A stretch of 64,000 nucleotides of DNA. Source: Arsukibacterium tuosuense (GTDB taxonomy: Bacteria > Pseudomonadota > Gammaproteobacteria > Enterobacterales > Alteromonadaceae). Positions within the stretch are counted from its first letter, which is position 1, and every line of letters starts with the position of its first letter. Below the pieces are notes generated by a model. The model had not been told where the DNA came from, did no database searches, and worked only from the letters and a program-made list of their open reading frames with translations. The stretch covers positions 62,001 to 126,000 of the forward strand of contig NZ_OBEB01000004.1 of assembly GCF_900215315.1 (NCBI RefSeq), in the 5' to 3' direction. Shown here piece after piece: positions 7,532 through 17,130 of the stretch. A program made the translations under genes and the position numbers.

Positions 7532-9115
7532 ATGCGTTATGTTGTGTTAAGCCTGAGCCTGCTGCTGTCACTGTTTGGTTGCACAGGAAATACATCATCT
7601 GTTAATTCGCCGGGGGCTGCCCCAGCTTCATCCCAAACTGAATTTAACCCGGCCTGGCTGTCAAGCCAGGCTGCCAGTCAGGCATTGGCAAAGGGTGAAG
7701 TCAGCAGCGAGCTGCTGGTCAGTTATTATCTGCAGCAAATTGATACGCATAACAAAGCCGGACATCAGCTGGCGGCAATTAGTGACATTAACCCGGATGC
7801 ACTGGCCCAGGCGCGGCAGCTTGATGCAGAGCGGCGTCAGGGTAAGCTGCGCTCTGCGTTGCATGGCTTGCCGGTAGTGCTAAAGGCCAATATAGCCACT
7901 AACGACAGCATGCCGACGACTGCCGGTGCGCTGGCGTTGCAAGGCCATCTTACGGCGTCAGACGCTGCACTGGTAAGCCAGTTGCGGGCCGCCGGGGCTA
8001 TTATTCTGGCAAAAACTAATTTATCAGAATGGGCTAATTTCCGGGGTGAGAAATCAGCCAGTGGCTGGTCGGCGCTGGGTGGCCAGGTGCGCAATCCGCA
8101 TTTATTAAGTCATACACCTTGTGGCTCCAGTTCTGGCTCAGCCGTGGCCGTCGCGGCCGATTTAGCTTTGCTGGCTGTGGGCACTGAAACCGATGGCTCG
8201 ATAATGTGCCCGGCTGCTATTAATGGCATTGTTGGTATAAAACCAACCCGCAGTTCGGTGTCAGGTGAGGGTATTATTCCGATCGCTGAAGCACAGGATA
8301 TCGCCGGCCCAATGGCCAGAACGGTATATGGTGCGGCATTATTATTGGAGGCTTTGGTCACGCCTGCAGCTAAAAATCAATTTGCTGTATCTCTGACTGA
8401 GGCTGCTGCCAAGCCGCCCACAACAAAGAAAGTGCTGGTGGTGCGCGCTTATGATAAGCAGGATGCGGCGTTAGCGCCGATGCTGGATAAGCTGACAGCA
8501 GAGCTTAACGCTGCCGGAATTGAGGTGGTCAGTACTGATAACTGGCAATTACCGCCAGAATTGTACCAGGCAGAGCTAAAGGTATTAATTTATGAATTTA
8601 AACGTGATTTAGAGCACTGGTTAACTACTTATCAGGTACCTGCAGAGCGGGACACTCTGGCGGAAATCGTAGAATTTAACCGGGCGCAAGGTGAAGCCGC
8701 GCTGGCGTTTTATGGCCAGGAGTATTTAGAGCAGGCAGCGGCGATAGATTTAGCGGCCGATTATGCCGGTTATCAGCAAGCGCTTGCTGCCAGTCGCAAA
8801 TTAGCAGAACAGGCGCTGGATCAGTATCTGCGTCAGCAGGGGTATGATGCGATTATTCTGCCATCTTATGGTCCGGCCTGGCCAATTGATCATATTAATG
8901 GTGACGACTTTAATTTTGGTACCTCAACTGCTGCGGCAGTGGCGGGTTATCCGTCTATTACCCTGCCAGCAGGTTACAGCGGTATTTTACCACTGGGTGT
9001 CAGTCTGGTCGGCTTGCCCTGGTCAGAACCTGAATTGCTGGCGCTGGCCAGTTTACTGGAGCAGCAATTGGCAGCCTATCAGCGGCCGGGTTTTGTGGCT
9101 GAACTTAGCAACTAA
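7532..9115 (+). CDS. Amidase-signature family lipoprotein
   Basis: A 527-residue amidase preceded by a lipoprotein signal peptide with lipobox LFGC (Cys 17). The signature is complete: the catalytic Lys in VVLKANI, the cis-Ser in CGSSSGSAVAVAA, and the nucleophile Ser in GTETDGSI. Family members hydrolyse amides, including peptide C-terminal amides; the substrate here is not identifiable. The lipobox places the enzyme in the envelope, facing the periplasm. AAGGAA lies eight bases before the ATG. It stands alone: the flanking arsR-like and cus-like genes are more than 100 bases away. Confidence 0.85.
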   Translation: MRYVVLSLSLLLSLFGCTGNTSSVNSPGAAPASSQTEFNPAWLSSQAASQALAKGEVSSELLVSYYLQQIDTHNKAGHQLAAISDINPDALAQARQLDAERRQGKLRSALHGLPVVLKANIATNDSMPTTAGALALQGHLTASDAALVSQLRAAGAIILAKTNLSEWANFRGEKSASGWSALGGQVRNPHLLSHTPCGSSSGSAVAVAADLALLAVGTETDGSIMCPAAINGIVGIKPTRSSVSGEGIIPIAEAQDIAGPMARTVYGAALLLEALVTPAAKNQFAVSLTEAAAKPPTTKKVLVVRAYDKQDAALAPMLDKLTAELNAAGIEVVSTDNWQLPPELYQAELKVLIYEFKRDLEHWLTTYQVPAERDTLAEIVEFNRAQGEAALAFYGQEYLEQAAAIDLAADYAGYQQALAASRKLAEQALDQYLRQQGYDAIILPSYGPAWPIDHINGDDFNFGTSTAAAVAGYPSITLPAGYSGILPLGVSLVGLPWSEPELLALASLLEQQLAAYQRPGFVAELSN

Positions 9116-9257
9116 ACATGAATGGCAGTTTTGACTTATTTGTGGTTGAGGCGTAATCTTAGCGGCACTAGCTTCAGCGGCAATTGGATCTGGCAACAGT
9201 AACCTGAATTATTTTAAACTCATACGGCAGCTGATACAGATTTATGTTAAGTAACTT

Positions 9258-9707
9258 ATGTTAAGCACTTTGGTACAACAGCAAAAGCACTGGACTATCC
9301 CGCTGATGGTCAGCCTTGCTTTGTCCTGGTGTTTGCTGCTGTGCGGTAGTTTAAGTAGTGGTATAAACGCCGGGGTAAATGACCCGGCCCATGCGATGGG
9401 CACTGAGCATTCCCAGCACGCTGCCACAGTGCTCTCTGAGAAAACACCGCCTTGTCATAGTCAGCCGGTGTTAACCGGCGTTGATGCCACCGGGCTGACC
9501 GCTCAGCACGATAATTGCTCGGGTTGCGATACGCAGGCCACTCAGCTGGATCCGCTGTCGCTACCGGCTATGGTGCTATTTGTAAGTTGGGTGCATGTTA
9601 GCGAGATCTGGCCAGTTAACGAACCTGCTAATAACTGGTTTGCTCAGGCGCCACCACCACGACCGTCCGTTCCTCTTTATTTACGTAAAAACCTGCTGTT
9701 GATTTGA
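9258..9707 (+). CDS. Small cysteine/histidine-containing membrane protein preceding the Cus-like genes
   Basis: A 149-residue protein of unknown function. It has an N-terminal hydrophobic segment (about 14-35), a Cys/His-bearing middle (HSQHAA, PPCHSQ, CSGCD) and a second hydrophobic stretch, and ends APPPRPSVPLYLRKNLLLI. Small proteins with this layout and a Pro-rich LPLYLR-type end are commonly encoded just ahead of copper RND genes. The CxxC in NCSGCD could bind copper. It lies 55 bases before the CusB-like gene, so it is probably the first gene of that operon. Function is inferred from context only. Confidence 0.6.
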   Translation: MLSTLVQQQKHWTIPLMVSLALSWCLLLCGSLSSGINAGVNDPAHAMGTEHSQHAATVLSEKTPPCHSQPVLTGVDATGLTAQHDNCSGCDTQATQLDPLSLPAMVLFVSWVHVSEIWPVNEPANNWFAQAPPPRPSVPLYLRKNLLLI

Positions 9708-9762
9708 TAGCTGCGATGTAACCAACGGTTATTTTCGCTATGTCAGACACAGAGGTTTTACT

Positions 9763-11583
9763 ATGTTTATCCCGGTTAAAAGCGGTTTGCTGGCCAGTTT
9801 GCCAGTGTTATTATTTCTCCAAAGTAGTGTGGTGGCAGCGCCAGCGCAGCAAAGCCCTGTAACAAAGCAAAGCCCATTGCAGCAACTCACTGCGTCTGCT
9901 GAACAAGCAACGGTGTATACCTGCTCGATGCATCCGCATGTTCGCTCCACTAACCCTGACGACCGGTGTCCGATTTGCGGAATGGCGCTTATTCCGGTAA
10001 CCGTGGATGCAACAGAAAATCACTCTGACCCCTTTTCCGGCGAATCTGCTCGCGGTATGCGCTTAAGTGCGAGAGCTGAAGCGTTATTACAACCTGAGTT
10101 AACGCCGGTACGACGGCAGCAGGCTGAGGGCAGCATAGCATTGGTCGGAAAACTGGCTGCCGATCAAAGCCGCTTAAAAACCATTAGCGCCTGGACATCC
10201 GGTCGGATCGACAAATTTTACCTTAATAGTAGCGGGGTCGATGTTAGTGCCGGCCAGCCAATGGTGGAAATTTTTAATCCGGATCTTATTGTTATTCAAC
10301 AGGAGCTGGTGCAGGCCAAACAACTGGCTGCGGCAAAAGGTAGCAGCCTGCCAGCGGACAGCACGCTGGCAGCAGCGCGCCGTCGTTTGCGGCTGCTGGG
10401 TGTGCCCGCTACTCAGATCGACAGTATTTTACAAAGTGAAAACCTGCAGGACACGGTAACCATTAGCGCGCCGGTATCGGGCCGGGTACTGGATAAACTG
10501 GTGAATGAAGGCGCATATGTCAGTGCCGGCCAGCCGCTGTTTACTGTTCTTGAGCTGGATAAAGTCTGGCTGGAGCTGGAAGCCTTTGAGCACCAGCTTG
10601 CTGCTATCAGCCCGGGGCAGCCAGTCAGCGTGGAGTTACTGGCATTGCCGGGAGAAACCTTCCACACGCAAGTGCTGCTGCTGGAACCCGAGGTTGATAG
10701 TAACCGACGCACGGTAACCGTGCGGGCGCTGCTGGATAACCCCGATGGTCGCCTGTTACCCGGTATGCTGGCCCGTGCCAGCTTGCTTGACAAAGAGGAT
10801 GACGTATTACTTATTCCTGCATCAGCAGTGCTGCATACCGGACAACGCTCGTTAGTTTATGTGCAGCATCCGCAACAGCCGACAGAGTTTTCCGGTCGGC
10901 AAGTAACACTGGGCCGGCGTTTTGCCGATAAATATCAGGTACTGAGTGGCTTAACTGAAGGTGAGTTAGTGGTAAGCAAGGGCGCATTCCGCTTGGATAG
11001 CGAACTGCAGATCCGCGGTTTGCCCAGTATGCTCTCTGCTGATGGCCGCAGTGGCGATCCTCATGCGCAGCATGGTCATCCGCAAACACCGGCGCAAAAA
11101 ACTGAGCAGCAGATGGCAACATCTGCTCAGGACGAAGACTTTAGTCTCAGCGCTGCGCAACAGGCAGCTATTCTGGAACCTTACCAGCAACTATACCTGG
11201 CCTTAACCGAGGACGACCTGGCAAGCTGGCAGCAGGGCACCGAAGCCTTTCAGCAAGCGGTTGCCGGGGTTAACTGGCCTGTAGGTTTGCAGCAACAGGC
11301 AGCGCAGTTGCAGCGTGGCGCCGGGCACAGTCATCATATAAACGACCTTGAGCAGGCCCGGCAGCAATATTATCAGCAGGTGCAGGCGCTAATAGCGCTG
11401 GCAGAGCAGGGCATCTTAGCGGCGGGCTGGTATCGGGCTTATTGTCCGATGGCGCGCGACGGTGAGGGTGCCAGCTGGCTACAGAGGCAGGCTACCGTGT
11501 TAAACCCCTATTTTGGGCCAATGATGCAAGGTTGCGGTGATATTGAACAGCAGTACAGCGACGGAGGCAGCCATGCACACTGA
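9763..11583 (+). CDS. cusB: CusB-like periplasmic adaptor of an RND metal efflux pump
   Basis: The adaptor bridges the inner-membrane RND pump and an outer-membrane channel. The 606-residue protein has a signal peptide (1-27). Next is a heavy-metal-binding domain with YTCSMHPHV and CPICGMALIPV (about 52-82), then the barrel-sandwich, lipoyl and beta-barrel domains of membrane-fusion proteins (about 130-400). A His-rich linker (DPHAQHGHP) leads to a C-terminal extension of about 150 residues resembling DUF3347. The metal-binding motifs point to Cu(I)/Ag(I). Its 3' end overlaps cusA by 11 bases. No outer-membrane CusC-type gene is present in this window. Confidence 0.88.
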   Translation: MFIPVKSGLLASLPVLLFLQSSVVAAPAQQSPVTKQSPLQQLTASAEQATVYTCSMHPHVRSTNPDDRCPICGMALIPVTVDATENHSDPFSGESARGMRLSARAEALLQPELTPVRRQQAEGSIALVGKLAADQSRLKTISAWTSGRIDKFYLNSSGVDVSAGQPMVEIFNPDLIVIQQELVQAKQLAAAKGSSLPADSTLAAARRRLRLLGVPATQIDSILQSENLQDTVTISAPVSGRVLDKLVNEGAYVSAGQPLFTVLELDKVWLELEAFEHQLAAISPGQPVSVELLALPGETFHTQVLLLEPEVDSNRRTVTVRALLDNPDGRLLPGMLARASLLDKEDDVLLIPASAVLHTGQRSLVYVQHPQQPTEFSGRQVTLGRRFADKYQVLSGLTEGELVVSKGAFRLDSELQIRGLPSMLSADGRSGDPHAQHGHPQTPAQKTEQQMATSAQDEDFSLSAAQQAAILEPYQQLYLALTEDDLASWQQGTEAFQQAVAGVNWPVGLQQQAAQLQRGAGHSHHINDLEQARQQYYQQVQALIALAEQGILAAGWYRAYCPMARDGEGASWLQRQATVLNPYFGPMMQGCGDIEQQYSDGGSHAH

Positions 11584-14500
11584 GCCGTCTTCGACGCAGG
11601 ACAACAGCAGCCCGTGGTTTAGCAAGCTGATTAACGGCTGCCTGCGCCAGAAATTGCTGGTATTGCTGATGAGTGCGTTGTTGGTCGTGGTGGGTATTGC
11701 TTACGCGCCATTTGGCTGGCAAACCGGTATGCCACTGCAGCCGGTGGCAGTCGATGCTATTCCAAACCTGGGTGAGAATCAGCAAATTGTCTTCAGCGAA
11801 TGGCCGGGACGTTCACCACAAGATGTCGAGGATCAGCTCAGTTACCCGTTGAGTGTCGCCCTGATGGGCGTGGCCGGGGTTAAAGATGTCCGTACCTTGT
11901 CGATGTACGGTTTTTCCAGTATTGCGGTGATCTTTGACGACAGTGTCGAGTTTTACTGGTCGCGTAGCCGTTTGCTGGAAAAACTGGCCAGCTTGCCGGC
12001 CGATACTTTACCTGAGGGAGTTCAGCCAGGCCTGGGGCCAGATGCGACGGCACTAGGTCAGGTGTTCTGGTACACGTTGGAAGGTCGTGATCCGAACGGC
12101 AAAACGACCGCAGGCTGGGACTTAGACGAGCTGCGCAGTATTCAGGACTGGTATTTACGAACAGGTTTGCTGGCGGCCGAAGGTATTAGTGAAGTGGCGT
12201 CCATTGGTGGTTATCAGCGTGAGTACCAGATAGAAGTGGACCCGGACTTACTGCGTATCCATCAGGTTACCCTGGCCGACGTTAGCAGTGCGGTGATGGC
12301 AGCAAATCTGGATGTCAGCGCTGGTAGCCGGGAAATTAATGGTGTGGAATATGTGCTGCGTGGCGTCGGTTTAGTTGAAAAACTCAGTGATATCGAACAG
12401 GCTGCGGTAAGGTTGGCGGCTAACAATATCCCGATTACCGTTGCCGATGTGGCAACAGTGAGTATAGGCCCGGCCCAGCGCCGGGGGGCATTGGATGTCG
12501 CTGGTGCTGAAGCCGTCGGAGGCGTGGTAACGGTTCGTCAGGGTTTTAATCCGCGCCAGGCAATCGACAATATTAACGCTCAGCTAAAGCAAATAAGCCG
12601 GGGCCTGCCGGCCAAAGCGGTTATCGACTGGTCAGATACCAAAGCGCAGCAAGTAGCAGCTTTTGCCAGTGCCAATAGTTTACCAGCCTGGGGCACCGAT
12701 AACAGCCGCTGGACCACTTTCCTCCAGCAGCACCCGGCCACAGCCTGGCCAGAGTGGCTAACCTTAAGCCAGCTGACGGTGGTGCCATTTTACGACCGCT
12801 CAGAGCTGATTAATGAAACCCTGGGTACGCTGCAACAGGCATTGAGTTTGCAGCTTCTGGTGACGATTATTGTGGTGCTGGTATTGCTATGGCACCTGCG
12901 AGCTGTTTTTGCGGTCAGTATTATGTTGCCGCTGGCAGTATTGCTGAGCTTTATCGGCATGAAATTGTTGGCGGTTGAGGCCAATATTGTCGCCCTGGCG
13001 GGTATTGCGATTGCCATTGGTACTATCGTTGATATGGCGATAATTGTCAGTGAAAACCTTATCCGCCAGCGCCAGCAGCAACCGGAGTTAACTGCTTATC
13101 GTGCGGTGCAGCGGGCAATGCAGGAAGTGGGGCCGGCAATACTAACCGCCATCAGCACTACCGTAATCAGCTTTCTGCCGGTATTCAGTATGACGGGGGC
13201 TGAAGGTAAATTATTTGGTCCGCTGGCGTACAGTAAAACCCTGGTGTTACTGGCAGCAGCCTTACTGGCGCTCACTTTACTACCCGTGTTGCTGTTTTTA
13301 CTATTCTCGCCGCGGATGCAGGGCATTAAAAACCGCTTTCAGCCGCTAAGGGCACGACTGACTGGCTGGCACAGCCGCTGGCTAACCGGCACACCACTGG
13401 CACGGCTAAGCCTGCCAGCCAACCTGTATGGCCGTGGCCGGGCATTACTGCTGTTGTCCTTGTTGCTTGGCGTCACGAGTTTACTGGCATACTTCTGGCA
13501 GCCATTGGGGCCGGCTGCGGGTTTACTAAGTAATACGCTGTTGGTTGCATTGCTGCTTGCCGTGGTGCTGCTGTTTTTCTGGCTGTTCTTAGTCAGTTAT
13601 CTGCCATTGTTGCGGTTGATACTGAAGGTCAAATTGTTGTTTTTGCTACTGCCGATGTTGTTAGTAGGGCACGGCCTAACCATCTGGCTTGGCGCTGAAC
13701 GGGTACTCCCCTGGGTGGCAACTGACAGCGCAACGGCGCAGCGCTACCCGGGCTTGGGGCGGGAGTTTATGCCGGCGTTAGATGAAGGGGCTTTTTTATT
13801 GATGCCCAGCCTGATGCCGCATGCCTCGATGGCTGAAGCTATAGCAGTGCTGCAACAGCAGGATCAGGCAATTGCTGCCATTCCTGAAGTGCGGTCGGTT
13901 GTGGGCAAGGTTGGCCGGGCCGAGACAGCGCTGGATCCGGCACCACTTGGTATGATTGAAACACTTATTCAATATCACAGTGAGTTTAAAACCGATGAGC
14001 AGGGCAAGCGTGTTTATTTCCGGTTTGACCCTGACAGTCAGCAATTTGTCAGAGATAGCACGGGCCAGTTAATACCGGATAGCCAGGGTCGGCCATACCG
14101 GCAGTGGCGCGAGCACATTACCAGCCCGGATGATATCTGGCAGGAGATTATTCAGGCCGCGCAGTTGCCTGGTGTCACCTCTGCACCTAAGTTACAACCA
14201 ATAGAGACCCGGCAATTGATGCTGCAAACTGGCATGCGTGCAGCAATGGGGTTAAAACTGGCTGCACCCGATTTAGCGACGCTTGAGCAGCTGGCGTTGG
14301 CGCTGGAACAGCTGATCCGGGAAGCGCCTGCTGTAAACCCGGCGACGGTGAACGCCGAGCGGATAGTAGGCCAGCCTTATCTGGAGATCCATCCGGACCG
14401 AACCGCCATAGCCCGGCACGGTCTGAGTATGCAGCTGGTGCAACAGGCTATCGCTAACGCAATAGGCGGCATGGATGCAGGTCAGATAATTGATGGCCGT

Positions 14501-15421
14501 GAGCGTTATCCCATCCGAGTGCGCTATATGCGCGAGCGCCGCGATACGCTGGAGCAACTGACCGGGGTATTAATTGATACGCCTGCCGGTTATCCACTGC
14601 CATTAAACCAATTGGCTGAGATTCGGTACCAGCGTGGTCCGCAGATGATCCGCTCGGAGAATACTTTCCTAACCGCCTATGTAACCTTTGGGGGCAAGCC
14701 GGGCATGGCCGAAGTAGAGGTGGTTGATGCGGTAGCAACCTACCTGGACGATAAACTTGCGACCGGTGCCTGGCAATTACCAGCCGGCGCCAGTTACAGT
14801 TTCGCTGGCAGTTTTGAGCATCAGCAGCGGGCTGCGACCACCTTGTTATGGGTAGTACCGCTGGCGTTACTGCTGATTTTTATGCTGCTTTATCTGCAAT
14901 TCCGGCGGGTCAGTACCACTCTGATGATTTTCAGTAGCATCGCCGTCGCCTGGGCCGGTGGTTTTATCATGCTGGACTGGTTTGCGCAGAGCTGGTTTAT
15001 GAACTTCAGCCTGTTTGACACTAACCTGCGGCAGCTGTTTCAGTTACAACCTTACAATTTAAGTATCGCTGTCTGGGTAGGTTTTCTGGCGTTATTTGGC
15101 ATAGCGGTAGATGACGGTATTGTGATGGCCAGTTATTTAAAGCAAGCTTTTGCTGAGCGTACAGCGCGGACTAAAGCAGAGGTGCGGGCGCGGGTATTAG
15201 CAGCAGCACAGAAGCGAATCCGGCCGTGTCTGATGACATCGGCCACCACTATTCTGGCGTTGCTGCCGGTATTAAGTGCCACTGGCCGCGGTGCAGATCT
15301 GATGATCCCAATGGCCATTCCGACCTTTGGTGGGATGTTATTTGTACTGTTAAGCGTATTTATGGTGCCGGTGTTGTATTGTGCGGTGGAAGAGCGGAGA
15401 GTTTCTCGTGTAGCACGTTAG
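11573..15421 (+). CDS. cusA: CusA-like heavy-metal efflux RND transporter, unusually long
   Basis: An inner-membrane proton-driven pump of the heavy-metal RND family. The ATG at 11573 follows GGAGG and overlaps the CusB stop. At 1282 residues it is some 240 longer than E. coli CusA (1047). The excess lies partly in the first periplasmic loop (around residues 350-410, WGTDNSRWTTFLQQHP). The rest is an additional highly hydrophobic block between the two halves (about 610-720). TM4 keeps the Asp and Glu of the proton relay (IGTIVDMAIIVSENLIR). The metal is most likely Cu(I) or Ag(I), from the adaptor's binding domain. Long versions occur in this group of bacteria; what the extra membrane block does is unknown. 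Confidence 0.88.
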   Translation: MHTEPSSTQDNSSPWFSKLINGCLRQKLLVLLMSALLVVVGIAYAPFGWQTGMPLQPVAVDAIPNLGENQQIVFSEWPGRSPQDVEDQLSYPLSVALMGVAGVKDVRTLSMYGFSSIAVIFDDSVEFYWSRSRLLEKLASLPADTLPEGVQPGLGPDATALGQVFWYTLEGRDPNGKTTAGWDLDELRSIQDWYLRTGLLAAEGISEVASIGGYQREYQIEVDPDLLRIHQVTLADVSSAVMAANLDVSAGSREINGVEYVLRGVGLVEKLSDIEQAAVRLAANNIPITVADVATVSIGPAQRRGALDVAGAEAVGGVVTVRQGFNPRQAIDNINAQLKQISRGLPAKAVIDWSDTKAQQVAAFASANSLPAWGTDNSRWTTFLQQHPATAWPEWLTLSQLTVVPFYDRSELINETLGTLQQALSLQLLVTIIVVLVLLWHLRAVFAVSIMLPLAVLLSFIGMKLLAVEANIVALAGIAIAIGTIVDMAIIVSENLIRQRQQQPELTAYRAVQRAMQEVGPAILTAISTTVISFLPVFSMTGAEGKLFGPLAYSKTLVLLAAALLALTLLPVLLFLLFSPRMQGIKNRFQPLRARLTGWHSRWLTGTPLARLSLPANLYGRGRALLLLSLLLGVTSLLAYFWQPLGPAAGLLSNTLLVALLLAVVLLFFWLFLVSYLPLLRLILKVKLLFLLLPMLLVGHGLTIWLGAERVLPWVATDSATAQRYPGLGREFMPALDEGAFLLMPSLMPHASMAEAIAVLQQQDQAIAAIPEVRSVVGKVGRAETALDPAPLGMIETLIQYHSEFKTDEQGKRVYFRFDPDSQQFVRDSTGQLIPDSQGRPYRQWREHITSPDDIWQEIIQAAQLPGVTSAPKLQPIETRQLMLQTGMRAAMGLKLAAPDLATLEQLALALEQLIREAPAVNPATVNAERIVGQPYLEIHPDRTAIARHGLSMQLVQQAIANAIGGMDAGQIIDGRERYPIRVRYMRERRDTLEQLTGVLIDTPAGYPLPLNQLAEIRYQRGPQMIRSENTFLTAYVTFGGKPGMAEVEVVDAVATYLDDKLATGAWQLPAGASYSFAGSFEHQQRAATTLLWVVPLALLLIFMLLYLQFRRVSTTLMIFSSIAVAWAGGFIMLDWFAQSWFMNFSLFDTNLRQLFQLQPYNLSIAVWVGFLALFGIAVDDGIVMASYLKQAFAERTARTKAEVRARVLAAAQKRIRPCLMTSATTILALLPVLSATGRGADLMIPMAIPTFGGMLFVLLSVFMVPVLYCAVEERRVSRVAR

Positions 15422-15435
15422 CGATCGACTGCAAT

Positions 15436-15513
15436 ACCCCATTTGGCTTGCCACAGCAACTCGTTCGGGCTGACGCCCTCACTCAGACACTCTGTGGCAA
15501 CCAAATCGGGTTT
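15436..15513. repeat. Long imperfect inverted repeat with nested hairpin
   Basis: ACCCCATTTGGCTTGCCACAG (15436-15456) pairs imperfectly with CTGTGGCAACCAAATCGGG and following bases (15492-15513). The 35-base loop contains its own hairpin, GGGC-TGAC-GCCC (15467-15478). It lies between the convergent cusA and nhaC-family genes and could fold in transcripts from either side. There is no U-tract, so it looks more like a dispersed palindromic element than a standard terminator. Confidence 0.55.
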
Positions 15514-15554
15514 CCAGTCTCACGCTTAAGCCCCCTGCCAAATAGCTTCAAGTA

Positions 15555-17036
15555 TCAAGCCAGCGCAATAAAGCCAAAAAAGGCAATAATCGCTGCTATT
15601 AAAGCATAGGGGAACTGGGTTAGCGCATGGCTCATCAGGTTACAACCTGAGCCCTGTGCGGCCAGTACCGTTGAATCACTGTAAAAACAGGCCTGGCTGC
15701 CAAAAGAACTGGCTGATAACAGCGCACCTATTACCAGTGGAATATTGGCATCTACCGCGAACGCCAGTGGCATAACAATCGGAATAGACACTGCAAAAAT
15801 ACCCCAGCTGGAACCTGTGGCGAAAGCCAGCACCGCCATCGCTAGAAACACCAGTGCCGGCAACATCTGCGCGTTCATATAAGGCGCCAGGTTCTCAATA
15901 ACATACAGCGGCAAGCCGAGTTGATCGCAGACATCTTTAAACGTAAAGGCAGCAATAACGGTACAAATGGCCGGTAGCATGGTTTTAAAGCCGTGCATCA
16001 TCAGTTCCATCATCTCAACAAACGGCATTAACCGCTGCGCCATATACATCGGGATAGTGAGGATAAATGTCAAAATAAGCGCCGGCCAGATTTCGGCATC
16101 AAACCAGATAGTAAAACCAACCAGCATCAGCATCGGTAGCACAAAGTTGTGTAATTTACCGTGGGTGCGGTCGCTTTGCTGCATTTCCTGTTCAAACGAT
16201 TGCATCGCAAATTCATCGGCACCGTGGCTGGCGCGTGCGGCAATTACCGGAGCAGTTGCTTCGTCAATTGCCGGTGCACTCAGTGCTGCCAGTTCAGCTT
16301 TTTTCATCGGCCCAAACAGTGGCACAATGCCCAGAATAACCAGCAACACCATCAGCATGGCCAGCCAGGCATACAGCATATAGGGAATAGCTGAAATATA
16401 CGTGCTGATACCGTTAGGGTCGGTATCCGGCGCCACACCATTGGCTACCAGTAACCCGCCAAAGAATACCGCCCAGGTGGAAATAGGCACCAGCACACAA
16501 ATAGGCGCAGCCGTAGAGTCAACTACGTAGGCCAGCATTTCGCGCGATACTTTATATTTATCAGTGATGCGCTTCATGGTTTCACCAACGGTGAGCGCGT
16601 TTAAATAGTCATCAATAAAGATAACAATACCCAGAAAATAGGTCATTAATAATGATGGCTTGCGGCCACTGGCATATTGCTGAGCCATCCGGCCAAAGGC
16701 AAAAGCTCCGCCGGTATGTACCAACAGCGCAATTAATGCACCGAAGCCACCGCAGACTAAAATTAACCAGCCGATCGTTTCATCCTGCATCACCCTGACT
16801 GAGGTTTCCCCAAGATTGAACAGGGCGTCTTTCGGGCTGCCTATCAGTAAAAGTCCGGCCACGGCGCCCAGAATCAGCGCCAGAATTGGCCTTTTCAGCC
16901 AGACCGCAAAGGCGATAACCACCAAAGGTGGGATAAGACTGATGGCGGAAGGTTCTGTTTGTAAAACAGCAGCGGCCGCTTCGACCGCGGCAGCAACAGG
17001 TTCGGCAATACTGTCCATCTGGTTATCTGCTGACAT
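15555..17036 (-). CDS. NhaC-family Na+/H+ antiporter or amino-acid transporter
   Basis: A 493-residue integral membrane protein with about 11-12 hydrophobic segments. Family text includes FIDDYLNALTVGETM, the block VDSTAAPICVLVPISTW, and near the end SASSFGSQACFYSDSTVL. Some members exchange Na+ for H+; others (LysW, MetT, TyrT) are amino-acid transporters known mainly from riboswitch or attenuator control, so the substrate is open. The gene has a long leader with a small ORF and a terminator ending just before the ribosome site, which speaks for a regulated nutrient transporter. It stands alone, convergent with cusA. Confidence 0.8.
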   Translation of the reverse strand: MSADNQMDSIAEPVAAAVEAAAAVLQTEPSAISLIPPLVVIAFAVWLKRPILALILGAVAGLLLIGSPKDALFNLGETSVRVMQDETIGWLILVCGGFGALIALLVHTGGAFAFGRMAQQYASGRKPSLLMTYFLGIVIFIDDYLNALTVGETMKRITDKYKVSREMLAYVVDSTAAPICVLVPISTWAVFFGGLLVANGVAPDTDPNGISTYISAIPYMLYAWLAMLMVLLVILGIVPLFGPMKKAELAALSAPAIDEATAPVIAARASHGADEFAMQSFEQEMQQSDRTHGKLHNFVLPMLMLVGFTIWFDAEIWPALILTFILTIPMYMAQRLMPFVEMMELMMHGFKTMLPAICTVIAAFTFKDVCDQLGLPLYVIENLAPYMNAQMLPALVFLAMAVLAFATGSSWGIFAVSIPIVMPLAFAVDANIPLVIGALLSASSFGSQACFYSDSTVLAAQGSGCNLMSHALTQFPYALIAAIIAFFGFIALA

Positions 17037-17047
17037 TTCTAAGTCTC

Positions 17048-17074
17048 AAATAAAAGCTCCGCATACCGGAGCCA
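17048..17074 (-). terminator. Leader terminator (attenuator candidate) upstream of the nhaC-family gene
   Basis: On the minus strand GGCTCCG-GTATG-CGGAGCT is followed by TTTATTT, ending 12 bases before the start codon at 17036. A transcript reaching the gene must read through it. Upstream, CCGTTGC (near 17110) can pair with GCAACGG (near 17088). The overlapping word GCTCCG there could instead pair with the terminator's CGGAGC. These two folds exclude each other, the usual logic of an attenuator. Confidence 0.6.
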
Positions 17075-17130
17075 GGTTGATAAACCGTTGCAGCAGATAA
17101 ACCAGGGCAACGGAGCGCATTTTTTAATTT

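Noticed and set aside
15436-15513. Possible integron attC site
   Set aside because: The hairpin has no RYYYAAC and GTTRRRY core sites at its ends, and there is no integrase or cassette array.
17046-17120. A second 24-codon ORF overlapping the leader terminator
   Set aside because: No ribosome site, and its sequence is fixed by the hairpin arms; a chance frame is more likely.
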